Shown: positions 7,053 to 16,337, counted from the stretch's first letter. The stretch: 64,000 nucleotides of DNA from Pullichristensenella excrementipullorum (GCA_018713365.1 DVOU01000040.1:1-64000); one strand, 5' to 3'. The notes: generated by a model not told the origin, from the sequence alone. Numbers and translations are program-made.

Positions 7053-8795
7053 TCACCCCAGCTTCCACCCGGCGCTCTGCCGCTGCAGTTCCACCATGCG
7101 GTAAAACAGGCCGCGCTTGGCCATCAGCTCGGACGGGGAGCCCTGTTCCGCCACACTGCCATCGGCGAGGACGACGATCTTGTCCGCCGCCTCCACGGTG
7201 CGCATGCGGTGGGCGATGACCAGCACCGTCTTGCCCGCCAGCAGGCGGGAGAGCGCCTCCTGTACCTTTGTTTCATTCTCCACATCCAGAGAGGCGGTGG
7301 CCTCGTCCAGCAGCACGATGGGCGCGTCCTTGAGCAGCGCGCGGGCGATGGAGATGCGCTGGCGCTCGCCGCCGGAAAGCCGCGCGCCGTTTTCGCCGAT
7401 GGGCGTGTCGTAGCCTTTTGGCAGCCTGCGCACAAATTCCTCGCAGTTGGCGGCCCGGGCGGCGGCGCGCACTTCTTCGTCGCTCGCCCCGCGCCTGCCG
7501 AGGCGGATGTTCTCCATCACCGTGTCGTCAAAAAGCACCACGTCCTGAAAGACCATCGAATAGTCGCGCAGCAGCGCCTCCGGGTCGATGGTGGAGATGT
7601 CCACGCCGCCGACCCTGATCGAGCCCTTGCTCACATCCCACAGCCGGGCGGCGAGGCGCGCGCAGGTGCTTTTGCCGGAGCCGGAGGGGCCGACCAGCGC
7701 CGTCACCTCGCCCTCCTTGGCGGTGAAGCTCACGTCGCGCAGCACGTCCTTCTGGTCGTAGGCAAAGCTGACGTGGTCAAAGACGATGTCGTGTCCCTTC
7801 GGCGCAAAGGTCTCCGAACCCTCCGCGGTGGGCGTATCGTAAATTTCGTTCATGCGGTCGGCGGAGACCTGGGAGACGAACATCTCGGCGATGAGGGCAA
7901 GGCTCTGGTCAAAGGGCGCGTAGACGCGGGTGATGACCAGCAAAAAGAGGAACAGCAGCATGAAGTCGATGCGCCCGGCGAGGATGGACTGCGCGCCCAC
8001 GAGGATGGTGGTGGCCACGCCCAGCCGCATGATGACGCTGGCGGCGTTGACAAACACGCCCGTGCCCAGTTCGCCGCGGATCATGACCTTCTCATGCTCG
8101 TCGATCTTCTGATCCAGTCCGGCAAGGTACCGCGCCTCCTGATTGGTGGCGCGAATTTCGCGCACGTTCTCCAGAGCCTCCTGTATGCCGTCGGAGACGC
8201 GGATGCCGGCCGCCTTGGTGCGCTCGGCGGCGCGGCTGGCGAACCTGCGGCTGCCAAAGAGCAGGCCGAAGGCCACCGGCACGCCCCACAGGCAGGCAAT
8301 GGCCAGCCGCCAGTCGTAGACAAGCAGGCAGATGGCGATGATGGCCGTGGAGATGTACGCGCCGCAGAGATAGCCCAGCACGTGGCTCCAGACGTGTTCC
8401 ATGCGGTTGACGTCGCCCATGAGCGTCTCGGTGAGGTCGGCGAGGTCGCGCTTGCCGAAGTAGCCCAGCGGCAGTTTGCGCAGCCGCTCCGCCAGCCGCA
8501 GGCGCGTGGCTTTGACCTCCCCGTAGACGAGGCCGTAGGTGGCGCGGTACTGCTGCAAATGGGTGATAAAGGAGAGGATGGCGAACAGCGCGGTAAGCGC
8601 GATGGGCAGCCACGCGGCGGGCAAGGGGCTGCCGTCCGTCAGCGTGTCCATGAAGCCGGACATCATCAGGTACAGCACGCTGACGCCGCCCATGACCACC
8701 AGATTGACGATCACCGTCCAGAAAGCGCCCTTTTTGGTGTTGCGCACGCCCTGATCGGTGAGGGCGTACTTGCGCTGGAAGTTCTTGCCGAACAT
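7053..8795 (-). CDS. ABC exporter half-transporter, IrtB-like
   Basis: A 580-residue fusion of a six-helix membrane domain (about residues 1-320) and an ATPase domain (about 330-580). Walker A reads GPSGSGKST, the signature LSGGERQR, Walker B plus D loop LLDEATASLDVENE, and the H loop VIAHRM, so this half looks catalytically complete. It starts directly after the stop of the preceding half-transporter, so the two form a heterodimer. The pair resembles exporter-fold IrtAB/YbtPQ-type transporters and multidrug exporters; the cargo cannot be told from sequence. The first gene on this strand encodes a TetR repressor that probably controls both. Confidence 0.88.
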   Translation of the reverse strand: MFGKNFQRKYALTDQGVRNTKKGAFWTVIVNLVVMGGVSVLYLMMSGFMDTLTDGSPLPAAWLPIALTALFAILSFITHLQQYRATYGLVYGEVKATRLRLAERLRKLPLGYFGKRDLADLTETLMGDVNRMEHVWSHVLGYLCGAYISTAIIAICLLVYDWRLAIACLWGVPVAFGLLFGSRRFASRAAERTKAAGIRVSDGIQEALENVREIRATNQEARYLAGLDQKIDEHEKVMIRGELGTGVFVNAASVIMRLGVATTILVGAQSILAGRIDFMLLFLFLLVITRVYAPFDQSLALIAEMFVSQVSADRMNEIYDTPTAEGSETFAPKGHDIVFDHVSFAYDQKDVLRDVSFTAKEGEVTALVGPSGSGKSTCARLAARLWDVSKGSIRVGGVDISTIDPEALLRDYSMVFQDVVLFDDTVMENIRLGRRGASDEEVRAAARAANCEEFVRRLPKGYDTPIGENGARLSGGERQRISIARALLKDAPIVLLDEATASLDVENETKVQEALSRLLAGKTVLVIAHRMRTVEAADKIVVLADGSVAEQGSPSELMAKRGLFYRMVELQRQSAGWKLG

Positions 8796-10598
8796 CTACT
8801 CCGCCTCCTTCTCGCTGCTGATCTTCCACTGCACCGCGCGGTTGTAGTCGGCCCACATGCGGGCGTAGAGGCCGTTTGCCGCCAGAAGCTGTTCGTGCGT
8901 GCCCTGCTCCACGGCGCGCCCCTCCCGCAGCACGACGATCTTGTCCGCGCCCACCACGGTGGAGAGCCGGTGGGCGATCATGACGACCGTGCGGCCCTTC
9001 GTCAGCGCGGCGAAGGCCTTCTGAATGAGCGCCTCGTTCTCCGGGTCGGCAAAGGCGGTGGCCTCGTCCAGCACCACGATGGGCGCGTCCTTGAGGATCG
9101 CCCGCGCCAGCGCCACGCGCTGCTGTTCGCCGCCGGAGAGGTACGTCCCCTCCGCGCCGAGCTGCGTATCGGCGCCCTGCGGCAGCTTGTCGAGGATGTC
9201 CTGACACTGGGCGGCTCGCAGCGCCGCCATCACCTGTTCGCGCGTGGCGTCCGGCCGCGCGGCGCGGACGTTTTCCAGGATGGAGGCCTTGAACAGGCGG
9301 CTGTTCTGGAACACGAAGGCCACCTGTTCCATCAGCACATGGGGGTCGATCTGCTTTACATCCACGCCGCCGACCTCCACCGTGCCGGAAGTGGCATCCC
9401 AGAAGCGCGGGATGAGGCTGGCGGCCGTGGTCTTGCCGCCGCCCGAGGGGCCGACCAGCGCCACCGTCTGCCCCGGCTCGGCGGTGAAGGAAACGTGCGA
9501 GAGGGCGGGCACGTCCGCGCCGTCGTAGGCAAAGCTCACGTCCCTGAACGCCACCTTGTTGCCGCGCGGCATTTGCGGATGGGCGGGCGCTCGCAGGGTC
9601 GGGGCGTCCATCACCTGCCCGATGCGGCCCAGCGCCGTGTGCGCCAGCATCATGCCGGAGGTGGCGAACATGATGCGCGCCAGCGCCGTGGAGATGATGG
9701 CGGAGAACACCGCGTAAAAGGCGAAGTTGGTCACGAACCCTGCAAAGCCGCCGCCGGCAAGCGCCCCGGGCGCGAGGAACAGCGCCGCGGGGACAAGGAA
9801 GATGAATGCGCCCTCGGTAAACGTCAGGTTGACGGACTGCGGCACGCGGCAGACGTCCGACTGCCAGTATTCCGCCTTGGCGCTGTATTCCTCGATGGCT
9901 TCCTTGAACGCCTTGAAGGAATACACCGTCTGCTGGAAGATCTTCACCACGGGGATGCCGCGCACGTACTCCGTGCCCGCCTTGCTGATGCGGTCCAGCG
10001 CAGCCTGATATTCGGCCATGATCTTCGCGTTCTTGCCGCCCATCATCGAGAACATGGCGACCACCGAGATCACCGCCGCCAGCACGCAGGCCGCGCCCAT
10101 CCGCCAGTCGAACACGAACATCAAAACCAGCATGGCGATAAAAAGCACGATGGTGCCCACGATGTCGGCCAGATTGTGCGCCAGCAGCGTTTCGGTGTCC
10201 GCCGCCGCCGCGTCCAGCCGCCCACGGATGAGGCCGGAGGCGTTTGCGTCGAAATACCCCAGCGGCGCTTGCATCATGTGCGCCACGCCCCGCTTGCGGA
10301 TGTTGGACGCCGTGCGGAACGCCGCCAGGTGCGTACACATCAGCCCCGCGAAGTAAATGGCGATGCCGCCCATGGCAAAGGCAAAGGCCAGCCAGCCGTA
10401 GCGCGCCACGCTGTGCGCCGCCGTCCAGTTTGGCGCCACGGCGATGAGGTCGCGCGCCGCCAGCCAGATGCAGATGTACGGCGCGAGGCTCATCAGCATG
10501 GAGACGGCCGACAGCCCAAGCCCCAGAAACGTCAGGCGTTTGTGGTCTCCCGCGTAGTCCAGCAGGATGGCCACGTCGCCCTTTTTGCGCTGTTTCAT
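8796..10598 (-). CDS. ABC exporter half-transporter, IrtA/YbtP-like
   Basis: A 600-residue membrane-ATPase fusion, partner of the next gene, which begins at the very next base. Walker A reads GPSGGGKTT and the signature LSGGEQQRVALARA. After Walker B the D loop is altered (DEATAFADPENE instead of the usual SALD-type loop), a variation I associate with one half of IrtAB/YbtPQ-like heterodimers. No signal peptide; six predicted helices in the first 310 residues. The start ATG (10598) is preceded by a GGAGG site. Upstream is a short palindrome and the tetR gene on the same strand. Substrate unknown: drug, siderophore or peptide are all possible. Confidence 0.88.
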   Translation of the reverse strand: MKQRKKGDVAILLDYAGDHKRLTFLGLGLSAVSMLMSLAPYICIWLAARDLIAVAPNWTAAHSVARYGWLAFAFAMGGIAIYFAGLMCTHLAAFRTASNIRKRGVAHMMQAPLGYFDANASGLIRGRLDAAAADTETLLAHNLADIVGTIVLFIAMLVLMFVFDWRMGAACVLAAVISVVAMFSMMGGKNAKIMAEYQAALDRISKAGTEYVRGIPVVKIFQQTVYSFKAFKEAIEEYSAKAEYWQSDVCRVPQSVNLTFTEGAFIFLVPAALFLAPGALAGGGFAGFVTNFAFYAVFSAIISTALARIMFATSGMMLAHTALGRIGQVMDAPTLRAPAHPQMPRGNKVAFRDVSFAYDGADVPALSHVSFTAEPGQTVALVGPSGGGKTTAASLIPRFWDATSGTVEVGGVDVKQIDPHVLMEQVAFVFQNSRLFKASILENVRAARPDATREQVMAALRAAQCQDILDKLPQGADTQLGAEGTYLSGGEQQRVALARAILKDAPIVVLDEATAFADPENEALIQKAFAALTKGRTVVMIAHRLSTVVGADKIVVLREGRAVEQGTHEQLLAANGLYARMWADYNRAVQWKISSEKEAE

Positions 10599-10617
10599 GG
10601 TATTGTCCTCCTTTTAT

Positions 10618-10633
10618 GTTAGATATGACTAAC
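10618..10633. promoter_or_regulatory. Short palindrome between tetR and exporter genes
   Basis: GTTAG (10618-10622) and CTAAC (10629-10633) form an inverted repeat with a six-base A+T-rich centre. It sits just in front of the exporter ribosome site. It could be a second operator or part of an internal promoter. Confidence 0.35.
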
Positions 10634-10654
10634 TTATGTGCGAAAAAGACGGGA

Positions 10655-11272
10655 CTACTGTCCCATCAATTGCAGCCAACCCGCCGTGTAGAAGGTTCGG
10701 AACTGCGATATGTACTGATGCGCCTGCTCGCGGGGCATGTCGTGGACGACGATCTCAAACAGCCCGTTGAACATGCCGCTGGCGATGATGTGGCAGAGCG
10801 AGGGGGCGAGGTCGGGGATGTCCTTCCCCAGGCGGCGCAGCACATCCATGTACTTGAGGGTGTATTCCACCTCCATCTCCACCATGTTGTGGACAAAGTG
10901 CTGGTAGGACGTGCCCTCTGCCCGGCAGAGCAGCAGCTTGACCGGCGCGCGGTGCTGGCAGATGTAGTCCACCATCCAGTCCACGCAATCGCCGGAGGCC
11001 TCGCCCATGTGCCTGGGCTGTTCCTCCTCCGGCAGTTCGGCAAAGCCGGTCTGCGCCTCCATGAAGCGGCCCATCAGTTTGGCGGCGTGCGGCTCCACCA
11101 GCGAGGCAAACAGCGCTTCTTTGCTGGAAAAATAGCCGTAAAAGGCCCCCGTGGTCACGCCCGCGTTTTTGACGATCTGCCGCAAGGAAGCGCCGAGAAA
11201 GCCCTTCTCGGAAAACTCCTCCATGGCGGCCTGCTGTATCCGCTCCACCGTGGCCGGCGATCTCTCCTCCAT
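10655..11272 (-). CDS. TetR/AcrR-family transcriptional regulator
   Basis: A 205-residue protein with an N-terminal TetR helix-turn-helix. The recognition region TTGAFYGYFSSKEALFASLV lies at about residues 40-60, followed by a helical ligand-binding C-terminal domain. It is the first gene of a minus-strand unit leading into the two exporter genes, with 56 bases between. A promoter with a perfect 9-bp inverted repeat over its -10 box and start region lies directly upstream, so autorepression released by an inducer (probably an exporter substrate) is the likely logic. Confidence 0.9.
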   Translation of the reverse strand: MEERSPATVERIQQAAMEEFSEKGFLGASLRQIVKNAGVTTGAFYGYFSSKEALFASLVEPHAAKLMGRFMEAQTGFAELPEEEQPRHMGEASGDCVDWMVDYICQHRAPVKLLLCRAEGTSYQHFVHNMVEMEVEYTLKYMDVLRRLGKDIPDLAPSLCHIIASGMFNGLFEIVVHDMPREQAHQYISQFRTFYTAGWLQLMGQ

Positions 11273-11284
11273 GGCGCCCTCCTG

Positions 11285-11337
11285 ATAACACTGTTATGTA
11301 GCAGTGTTATTATACGCCCGGGAGGCCCGCTTGTCAA
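11285..11337 (-). promoter_or_regulatory. tetR promoter with overlapping operator
   Basis: On the minus strand: TTGACA (11337-11332), 17-bp spacer, TATAAT (11314-11309). ATAACACTG (11285-11293) and CAGTGTTAT (11302-11310) form a perfect nine-base inverted repeat with an eight-base centre; it overlaps the -10 box and the transcription start. The size and position fit a TetR operator. Confidence 0.8.
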
Positions 11338-11440
11338 GGGGGGCGCGGAAAGTTTTAAGAAGATCTCTTCATCGGGACATTTCGCCGGATCGCATCCGTT
11401 TCCGCCAGGCGACCGCCATGCCAAACGCCAAAGAGGCATG

Positions 11441-11485
11441 AAAACCGCGCCACGAAACGGAAGGATCGTTTCGCGGCGCGGTTTT
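11441..11485. terminator. Bidirectional terminator hairpin
   Basis: Long stem AAAACCGCGCC plus CGAAACG pairing with CGTTTCG plus GGCGCGGTTTT, loop near 11460-11466. It lies between the tetR promoter and the kinase remnant and would end transcription coming from the kinase side. Confidence 0.85.
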
Positions 11486-11504
11486 ATGGGGAGGCGATAG
11501 AGGG

Positions 11505-11604
11505 CGGTGATGGTGGTCAGTTCGCCGGGTTTGGGGAAGCCGTCGATGGGATAGAGCATATCCACGATCATGTTTCCCGCCACGGCGATGCCCTTTTTGC
11601 GCAT
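11505..11604 (-). pseudogene. PfkB-type carbohydrate kinase, N-terminal remnant
   Basis: A normal start with a GGAGGG site gives MRKKGIAVAGNMIVDMLYPI followed by DGFPKPGELTTI, the typical first strand of PfkB/ribokinase-family sugar kinases. After about 33 residues the similarity ends and the frame runs without a stop through a terminator hairpin into the tetR region. The catalytic GAGD motif and ATP site are absent, so the gene is a stump. It follows another remnant on the same strand, as in an isomerase-kinase operon. Confidence 0.65.
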
Positions 11605-11666
11605 GAAAGACCCTCCTTGAAAAAGCGGGGCTTCTTCGCGCGGAAGAAGCCCATCGAAGCGAAAAC

Positions 11667-11835
11667 CTACTTGTCGATGCCCATGAGCAGATTCATGGTG
11701 TACATCTCCAGCTGCTCGAACTTGCGCTCGGCGATCAATTTGCCGGTGTATTCGTAGTCCCAGCGGGCGACCTTTTCCTCCAGCGCCTTGAACACGTTCA
11801 GGCTGTTTTTCAAATGCTCGTACGAATACGATTGT
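11667..11835 (-). pseudogene. Unidentified C-terminal gene remnant
   Basis: About 55 residues ending ...ERKFEQLEMYTMNLLMGIDK with a stop at 11667, 62 bases before the kinase start on the same strand. It reads as the C-terminus of a soluble enzyme. Its position before a sugar kinase suggests a sugar isomerase or similar, but I do not recognise the family. Coding sense appears lost upstream of about 11835, where a plus-strand AraC fragment begins. Confidence 0.4.
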
Positions 11836-12387
11836 TTTGCGTTGACCGCCGCAATTTTGGCATTGCTGGACCGCGCGCTTCCCGCCGCGCCCCTGTCGCG
11901 GGAGGCGTGGCTGCCCATCCGCCGGCGCAGGGAGCGCTTCGCCGCCATCATGGACTACATCGACGAAAACTTCCGCCGCAAGCTGCTGCTCGGGGAGATC
12001 GCCCGGCGCGAGGGCCTGACCATGCCCTACCTTTCGCATCTTTTCAAGGATACGCTGGGCATGTCCTTTCAGGAATACCTGAAAAAACGGCGCTTTGAGT
12101 ACGCGCGCTCGCTGCTTCTGGGCACGCGCAAAAGCCTTCTGGACATCAGTCTGGAGAGCGGCTTTTCCGACGCGCGCTACATGATCCGCATGTTTGAAGG
12201 GGAGTTTGGCTGCACGCCCAAGGAATACCGCAGGAAGAACGGCCCCGTGCAGGCGAGCCAGAGCGCCGGGCAGGGCGACGTGCAGAACATACTGGACCCG
12301 CAGGCGGCGCTGCGGCTTCTGGACGAATTTCGGGGCGAGCGGTTGCCCTGCGGGCCGTTCGGGTGCCGAAAAAGTCAGCAGGTGTGA
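11836..12387 (+). pseudogene. AraC-family regulator, C-terminal DNA-binding remnant
   Basis: The double helix-turn-helix of an AraC/XylS regulator is complete. It comprises IMDYIDENFRRKLLLGEIAR, LSHLFKDTLGMSFQEYLKKR, and a second helix-turn-helix around DISLESGFSDARYMIRMF ending GCTPKEYRRK. The cupin-like sugar-sensing domain is missing: the frame upstream of about 11836 is antisense to another remnant. A downstream tail of about 45 residues follows. Either a truncated pseudogene or, less likely, a free DNA-binding domain expressed from the frame's ATG at 11788. Confidence 0.65.
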
Positions 12388-12787
12388 AGACTGCCCCGAT
12401 AAAATGGAAGCCACAGGGAATGCCTGAAGGCGCGCGGCGGTACTCCAGCCGTATACTGCCTGTCGGGCATTGCGCTGGTCCGCGCGCGGGCGACATCCGC
12501 GCATGTCATATCGGATGCGACATCGTACTGGTTCTGGCCGTGGGCGTCTTTCAAAAATGCTGCAAGCGATCCGTCCGCCTCCCATTGTTCTTCGCAGCGG
12601 GAGGCTGTTTTGCTTCGCGGCGCGGAAATGCCTTCCGGCGCGGGCGGGATGATAAAAAGTCGCAAATTCAAAGAGTCATCTTGGAAAAATATAGAGATAT
12701 TCCCGCCGAAATATGCTATTTTTACTGTGTGATATGCGGCAGAGCAACTAAAATATTGCGACTACAGTGCGAAAAGGGGTGAGCGAC
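12388..12787. other. Intergenic region before the sugar importer
   Basis: The left part is GC-rich with a hairpin GCCTCCC...GGGAGGC (12580-12606). The right 120 bases are strikingly A+T-rich (around 12660-12760) and probably hold the promoter of the importer operon, but I cannot assign a -35/-10 pair with correct spacing. No gene is convincing on either strand. Confidence 0.45.
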
Positions 12788-14311
12788 ATGAGCGAGCTGT
12801 TGAGGATGGTGGGCATCGGGAAGCGCTTTGGCCCCGTGCGCGCCCTGGACAATGTCGAACTGACCCTGGAAGCGGGCGAAGTGCTGGCGCTGATGGGCGA
12901 GAACGGCGCGGGCAAGTCCACGCTGATGAACATACTCTCCGGCTCTCTGGTACACTACGACGGCGAGATCTACATCGACGGCAAGCGCGAGCAGATCGGC
13001 AACCCCATCGCCGCGCGCGAACTGGGCATCGCCAAGATCCATCAGGAATTGCAGATGGTCAAGGAGTTCTCCATCGCCGAGAACATGTTCATGGGCCGGG
13101 AGAAGGCCAACAAGGCCGGCTTTGTGGACAAGCGCGCGCAGGAGCGCGAGGCGGCGAAGTACCTCGACCTTCTGGGGCTGGACCTCAGCCCCCGCCGCCA
13201 GATCAAGACCCTGCGCGTGGGCGAACAGCAAATGGTGGAGATCGCCAAGGCCGTTTCCCTCAACGCGCGCATACTCATCATGGACGAGCCGACTTCGGCC
13301 ATCTCCAAGGCGGAGACGGAGCAGCTGTTCAAGGTCATCCGCCGCCTCTCCGCCGAGGGCGTGGGCATCATCTACATCACCCACCGCATGGAGGAGGTCT
13401 TTGAGATCGCCGACCGGCTGATGGTGCTGCGCGACGGCCAGTACATCGGCTGCCGCAACGCCCGGGAGACCAACCGCAACGAGATCATCTCCATGATGGT
13501 CGGCCGCGAGATACACGACATGTTCCCCAAGGGCGAGGTGGCCTTCGGCGAGGAAGTGCTGCGCGTGGAACACCTCGATCTCAAGACCAAGGTCGGCTCC
13601 GCCAGCCGCCCGCTGCACGACATCTCCTTTACCCTGCGCAAGGGCGAGGTGCTGGGCATCGCCGGGCTTTTGGGCGCGGGGCGCTCGGAGATCTGCGAAT
13701 GCCTGTTTGGCGTCCATCCCGCCAATGCCAGCGGCGACATCTACGTGGAGGGCAAGAAGGTGAGCATCCGCTCCCCGCGCGACGCCATCGACGCGGGGCT
13801 GGCCTTCGCCACGGAGGACCGCAAGGGCAAGGGACTGGTGCTTCTGCGCTCCATCGGCGAAAACATGTCGCTGCCGTTTCTGAAGAAGTTCACCAGGCGC
13901 CTGTTCATGGATACCAAGGCGGAAAAAGAGGCCTGGGACGTGCAGATGCAGGGCATGCGCATCAAGGCCCCCAGCGTCAAGACCCTCTGCCAGACGCTCT
14001 CGGGCGGCAACCAGCAAAAGGTGGTGCTGGGGAGATGGATGATCTCCCATCCGAAGATACTGCTGCTGGATGAGCCCACCCGCGGCATCGACGTGGGCGC
14101 CAAGGCTGAGATATACCAGATGATCACCGATCTGGCCGCGCGGGGCATCGGCATCATCGTCATTTCCTCGGAGATGCCGGAGATCATCGGCATATCCGAC
14201 CGCATCATTACCCTTTGCGAAGGGCGCGTCACCGGCGAGTTCCTGCGCGAAGAGGCCACGCAGGAAAAGCTGCTCTACGCGGCTACGCTCAGAGAGGAGG
14301 AGCCGGCATGA
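12788..14311 (+). CDS. Sugar ABC importer ATPase, RbsA/MglA type
   Basis: A 507-residue protein with two fused ATPase domains, which energises monosaccharide uptake with the next two genes. The first domain has Walker A GENGAGKST and Walker B LIMDEPTSA. The second has the degenerate Walker A GLLGAGRSE and the signature TLSGGNQQKVVLGRW, with LLLDEPTRGIDVGAK. This asymmetry is normal for the RbsA/MglA/XylG family. The ATG at 12788 is preferred over an upstream GTG because of the AAGGGG site before it. The stop overlaps the permease start (ATGA), implying translational coupling. The sugar is not determined. Confidence 0.93.
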   Translation: MSELLRMVGIGKRFGPVRALDNVELTLEAGEVLALMGENGAGKSTLMNILSGSLVHYDGEIYIDGKREQIGNPIAARELGIAKIHQELQMVKEFSIAENMFMGREKANKAGFVDKRAQEREAAKYLDLLGLDLSPRRQIKTLRVGEQQMVEIAKAVSLNARILIMDEPTSAISKAETEQLFKVIRRLSAEGVGIIYITHRMEEVFEIADRLMVLRDGQYIGCRNARETNRNEIISMMVGREIHDMFPKGEVAFGEEVLRVEHLDLKTKVGSASRPLHDISFTLRKGEVLGIAGLLGAGRSEICECLFGVHPANASGDIYVEGKKVSIRSPRDAIDAGLAFATEDRKGKGLVLLRSIGENMSLPFLKKFTRRLFMDTKAEKEAWDVQMQGMRIKAPSVKTLCQTLSGGNQQKVVLGRWMISHPKILLLDEPTRGIDVGAKAEIYQMITDLAARGIGIIVISSEMPEIIGISDRIITLCEGRVTGEFLREEATQEKLLYAATLREEEPA

Positions 14312-15294
14312 AGTCCAGGGAATTTCAGCTCAAGCCGTTCCTGTTGAAGGCGCAGAGCTATATCGCGCTGGTGGTGCTGTTCATCATCGGTTCGCTGGTG
14401 TGCGTGCGCAACGGGCGCAACATGTTCTTGAGCGTCACCAACATCATGAATCTGCTGCGCGCCGTGTCCGAAACGGGCATACTGGCCATCGGCATGACGA
14501 TGATCATCCTGCTGGGCGACATCGACCTGTCGGTCGGCTCGGTGGTGGGCCTGGTCTCCACCGGCTCGGCGGCGCTGATGGTGGAAAACGGGCTGGGGTT
14601 TGTGCCCACGGTGCTGATCTGTCTGGGCATCGGCGCGGTGTACGGCCTGTTCAACGGCTTTGTGGTCACGCGCATGAAGATACAGGCGTTCGTTGTGACG
14701 CTGGCGTCCATGAACATCGCCCGCGGCCTTGCGCGCCTGTGGTCCGGCGGCGCCGGCATACCGCTCACCTACGGCATCGGCGAGGGGCTGGCTGCGCCGG
14801 AGTTCGAGATCCTCTCCACGCGCCTGGGCGGCGTGGTGCCCGTGCCGGCCATCATCTTCCTGGTGCTGCTGGCCATCTTCTGGGTGGTCATGAGCAAGAC
14901 CCGCTTTGGTCGCCAGATCTACGCCACCGGCGGCAACGCCACCGCCGCGCACCTTTCCGGCATCAAGACCAAGCGCGTCAAGCTGATCGCCTTCATGCTC
15001 TCGGGCCTGCTGGCCTCCGTGGCCGGCATGATTCACAGCGCGCAGATCAGCCAGGGCGGCCCCAACGAGGGCATGAGCTACGAGATGTACGCCGTCGCCG
15101 CGGTCGCCATCGGCGGCACCAGCATGGCCGGCGGCAAGGGCACCATGTTTGGCACGCTGGTGGGCGCGCTCATCTTCGGCATGCTGGACAACATCATGGG
15201 CCTCAACGGCATCAACTCCAACATCCAGCTGGTGGTCAAGGGATTTTTGATCATCCTCTCGGTGTTCATGCAGGCTGTGCGCAAGGAGGACTAG
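14308..15294 (+). CDS. Sugar ABC importer permease, RbsC type
   Basis: A 328-residue polytopic membrane protein of the RbsC/XylH/YtfT family. The hallmark loop GDIDLSVGSVVGLVS and the conserved segments FNGFVVTRMKIQAFVVTLAS and AIGGTSMAGGKGTMFGT are present, with about eight to ten hydrophobic segments. It begins inside the ATPase stop codon with an AGGAGGAG site. It is followed by the binding-protein gene after 65 bases containing its own strong ribosome site. Confidence 0.93.
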   Translation: MKSREFQLKPFLLKAQSYIALVVLFIIGSLVCVRNGRNMFLSVTNIMNLLRAVSETGILAIGMTMIILLGDIDLSVGSVVGLVSTGSAALMVENGLGFVPTVLICLGIGAVYGLFNGFVVTRMKIQAFVVTLASMNIARGLARLWSGGAGIPLTYGIGEGLAAPEFEILSTRLGGVVPVPAIIFLVLLAIFWVVMSKTRFGRQIYATGGNATAAHLSGIKTKRVKLIAFMLSGLLASVAGMIHSAQISQGGPNEGMSYEMYAVAAVAIGGTSMAGGKGTMFGTLVGALIFGMLDNIMGLNGINSNIQLVVKGFLIILSVFMQAVRKED

Positions 15295-15359
15295 CGCGCG
15301 CCGTCGAATGGGAACTTTGGGCCGATATGGCCTGAAAGAGATAGAAGGAGGGTTTTAAC

Positions 15360-16313
15360 ATGAAGAAAGTCCTGGCCTGTTTGCTGATGCTGGCGCTCGC
15401 GCTGACCATGACGGCGGCCCTGGCTGAGGAGGAAAAGACCTACGTCATCGGCATGTCCCAGTGCAACCTGGGCGAGCCCTGGCGCGTGGCCATGAACGAC
15501 CAGATCGCCGCGGCGGCAGCGGAGTATCCGATGTTTGAGATTATCTACGCCGACGCCGCGCAGGACAACTCCAAGCAGATCGCCGACATCGAGAACTTCA
15601 TGCAGATGGGCGTCGATCTCATCATCGCCTCCCCGAACGAGGCTACGCCGCTGACGGACGTCATCGAGCGCGCCTACAACTCCGGCATCCCGGTCATCCT
15701 GCTCGACCGCAAGATCGACGGCGATTCCTACACCCAGTTCATCGGCGCGGACAATGTCTACATCGGCAAGGTCTGCGGCGAGTACGTGGCCGACGTGCTG
15801 CTGCCCGACGGCGGCAAGATCTGCATGATCGAGGGCCTGGCCGGCACTTCCGGCAACGTCGAGCGCGCGGAAGGCTTCCGCGAGGGCATCTCCAAGAACC
15901 CCAATCTGGAGATCATCGCTACCAACAACGCCGACTGGCTGCGCGAGAAGGCCATCACCGTGGCCGAGGAAATGCTGCAGGTGTATGACGACATCGACCT
16001 GTTCTACTGCCTCAACGACCCCATGGCTGAGGGCGCCTACATCGCCGCCCGCAACGCCGGCCGCGAGGGCGACATCTACTTCATCGGCGTCGACGGTCTG
16101 GCCACGCCGGACGGCGGCATCCGCAGCGTCATGGACGGCCGCCTGAGCCTGTCCATGGTCTACCCGACCGGCGGTCAGGAAGCCATCGAGAGCGCCTACA
16201 AGCTGCTGGTGGAGGGCGAGGAGCTGGAGAAGATCATCACCCTGGGCACCGAGGTCATCACCCCCGAGAACGCCGAGGAGCTGCTGGTGAAGTACGGCGG
16301 CGCTGAGGAATAA
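15360..16313 (+). CDS. Secreted sugar-binding protein, RbsB/YtfQ type
   Basis: A 317-residue type 1 periplasmic binding protein with a cleavable signal peptide (MKKVLACLLMLALALTMTAALA) and no lipobox cysteine. The motif IGMSQCNLGEPWRVAMNDQI resembles galactofuranose/YtfQ-like binding proteins and recurs almost word for word in the anchored sensor protein encoded at 19423, so the two probably bind the same sugar. GVDLIIASPNEATPLTDVIE and IPVILLDRKIDG line the hinge region. It closes the importer operon and is followed by a strong terminator. Confidence 0.92.
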   Translation: MKKVLACLLMLALALTMTAALAEEEKTYVIGMSQCNLGEPWRVAMNDQIAAAAAEYPMFEIIYADAAQDNSKQIADIENFMQMGVDLIIASPNEATPLTDVIERAYNSGIPVILLDRKIDGDSYTQFIGADNVYIGKVCGEYVADVLLPDGGKICMIEGLAGTSGNVERAEGFREGISKNPNLEIIATNNADWLREKAITVAEEMLQVYDDIDLFYCLNDPMAEGAYIAARNAGREGDIYFIGVDGLATPDGGIRSVMDGRLSLSMVYPTGGQEAIESAYKLLVEGEELEKIITLGTEVITPENAEELLVKYGGAEE

Positions 16314-16337
16314 CAGCACAACGATGATTGACCAAAG

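Noticed and set aside
6924..10622. A very long open frame on the plus strand opposite the two exporter genes
   Set aside because: It is antisense to two clear ABC transporters; the His/Arg/Gly-rich translation is typical of the mirror frame of GC-rich genes.
12375..12671. A 98-codon minus-strand frame before the importer operon
   Set aside because: No recognisable domain, no ribosome site, and it runs into the AraC remnant; kept as non-coding.
12660..12787. Riboswitch or consensus promoter before the sugar importer
   Set aside because: The stretch is A+T-rich but no -35/-10 pair has correct spacing and no riboswitch fold is evident by eye.
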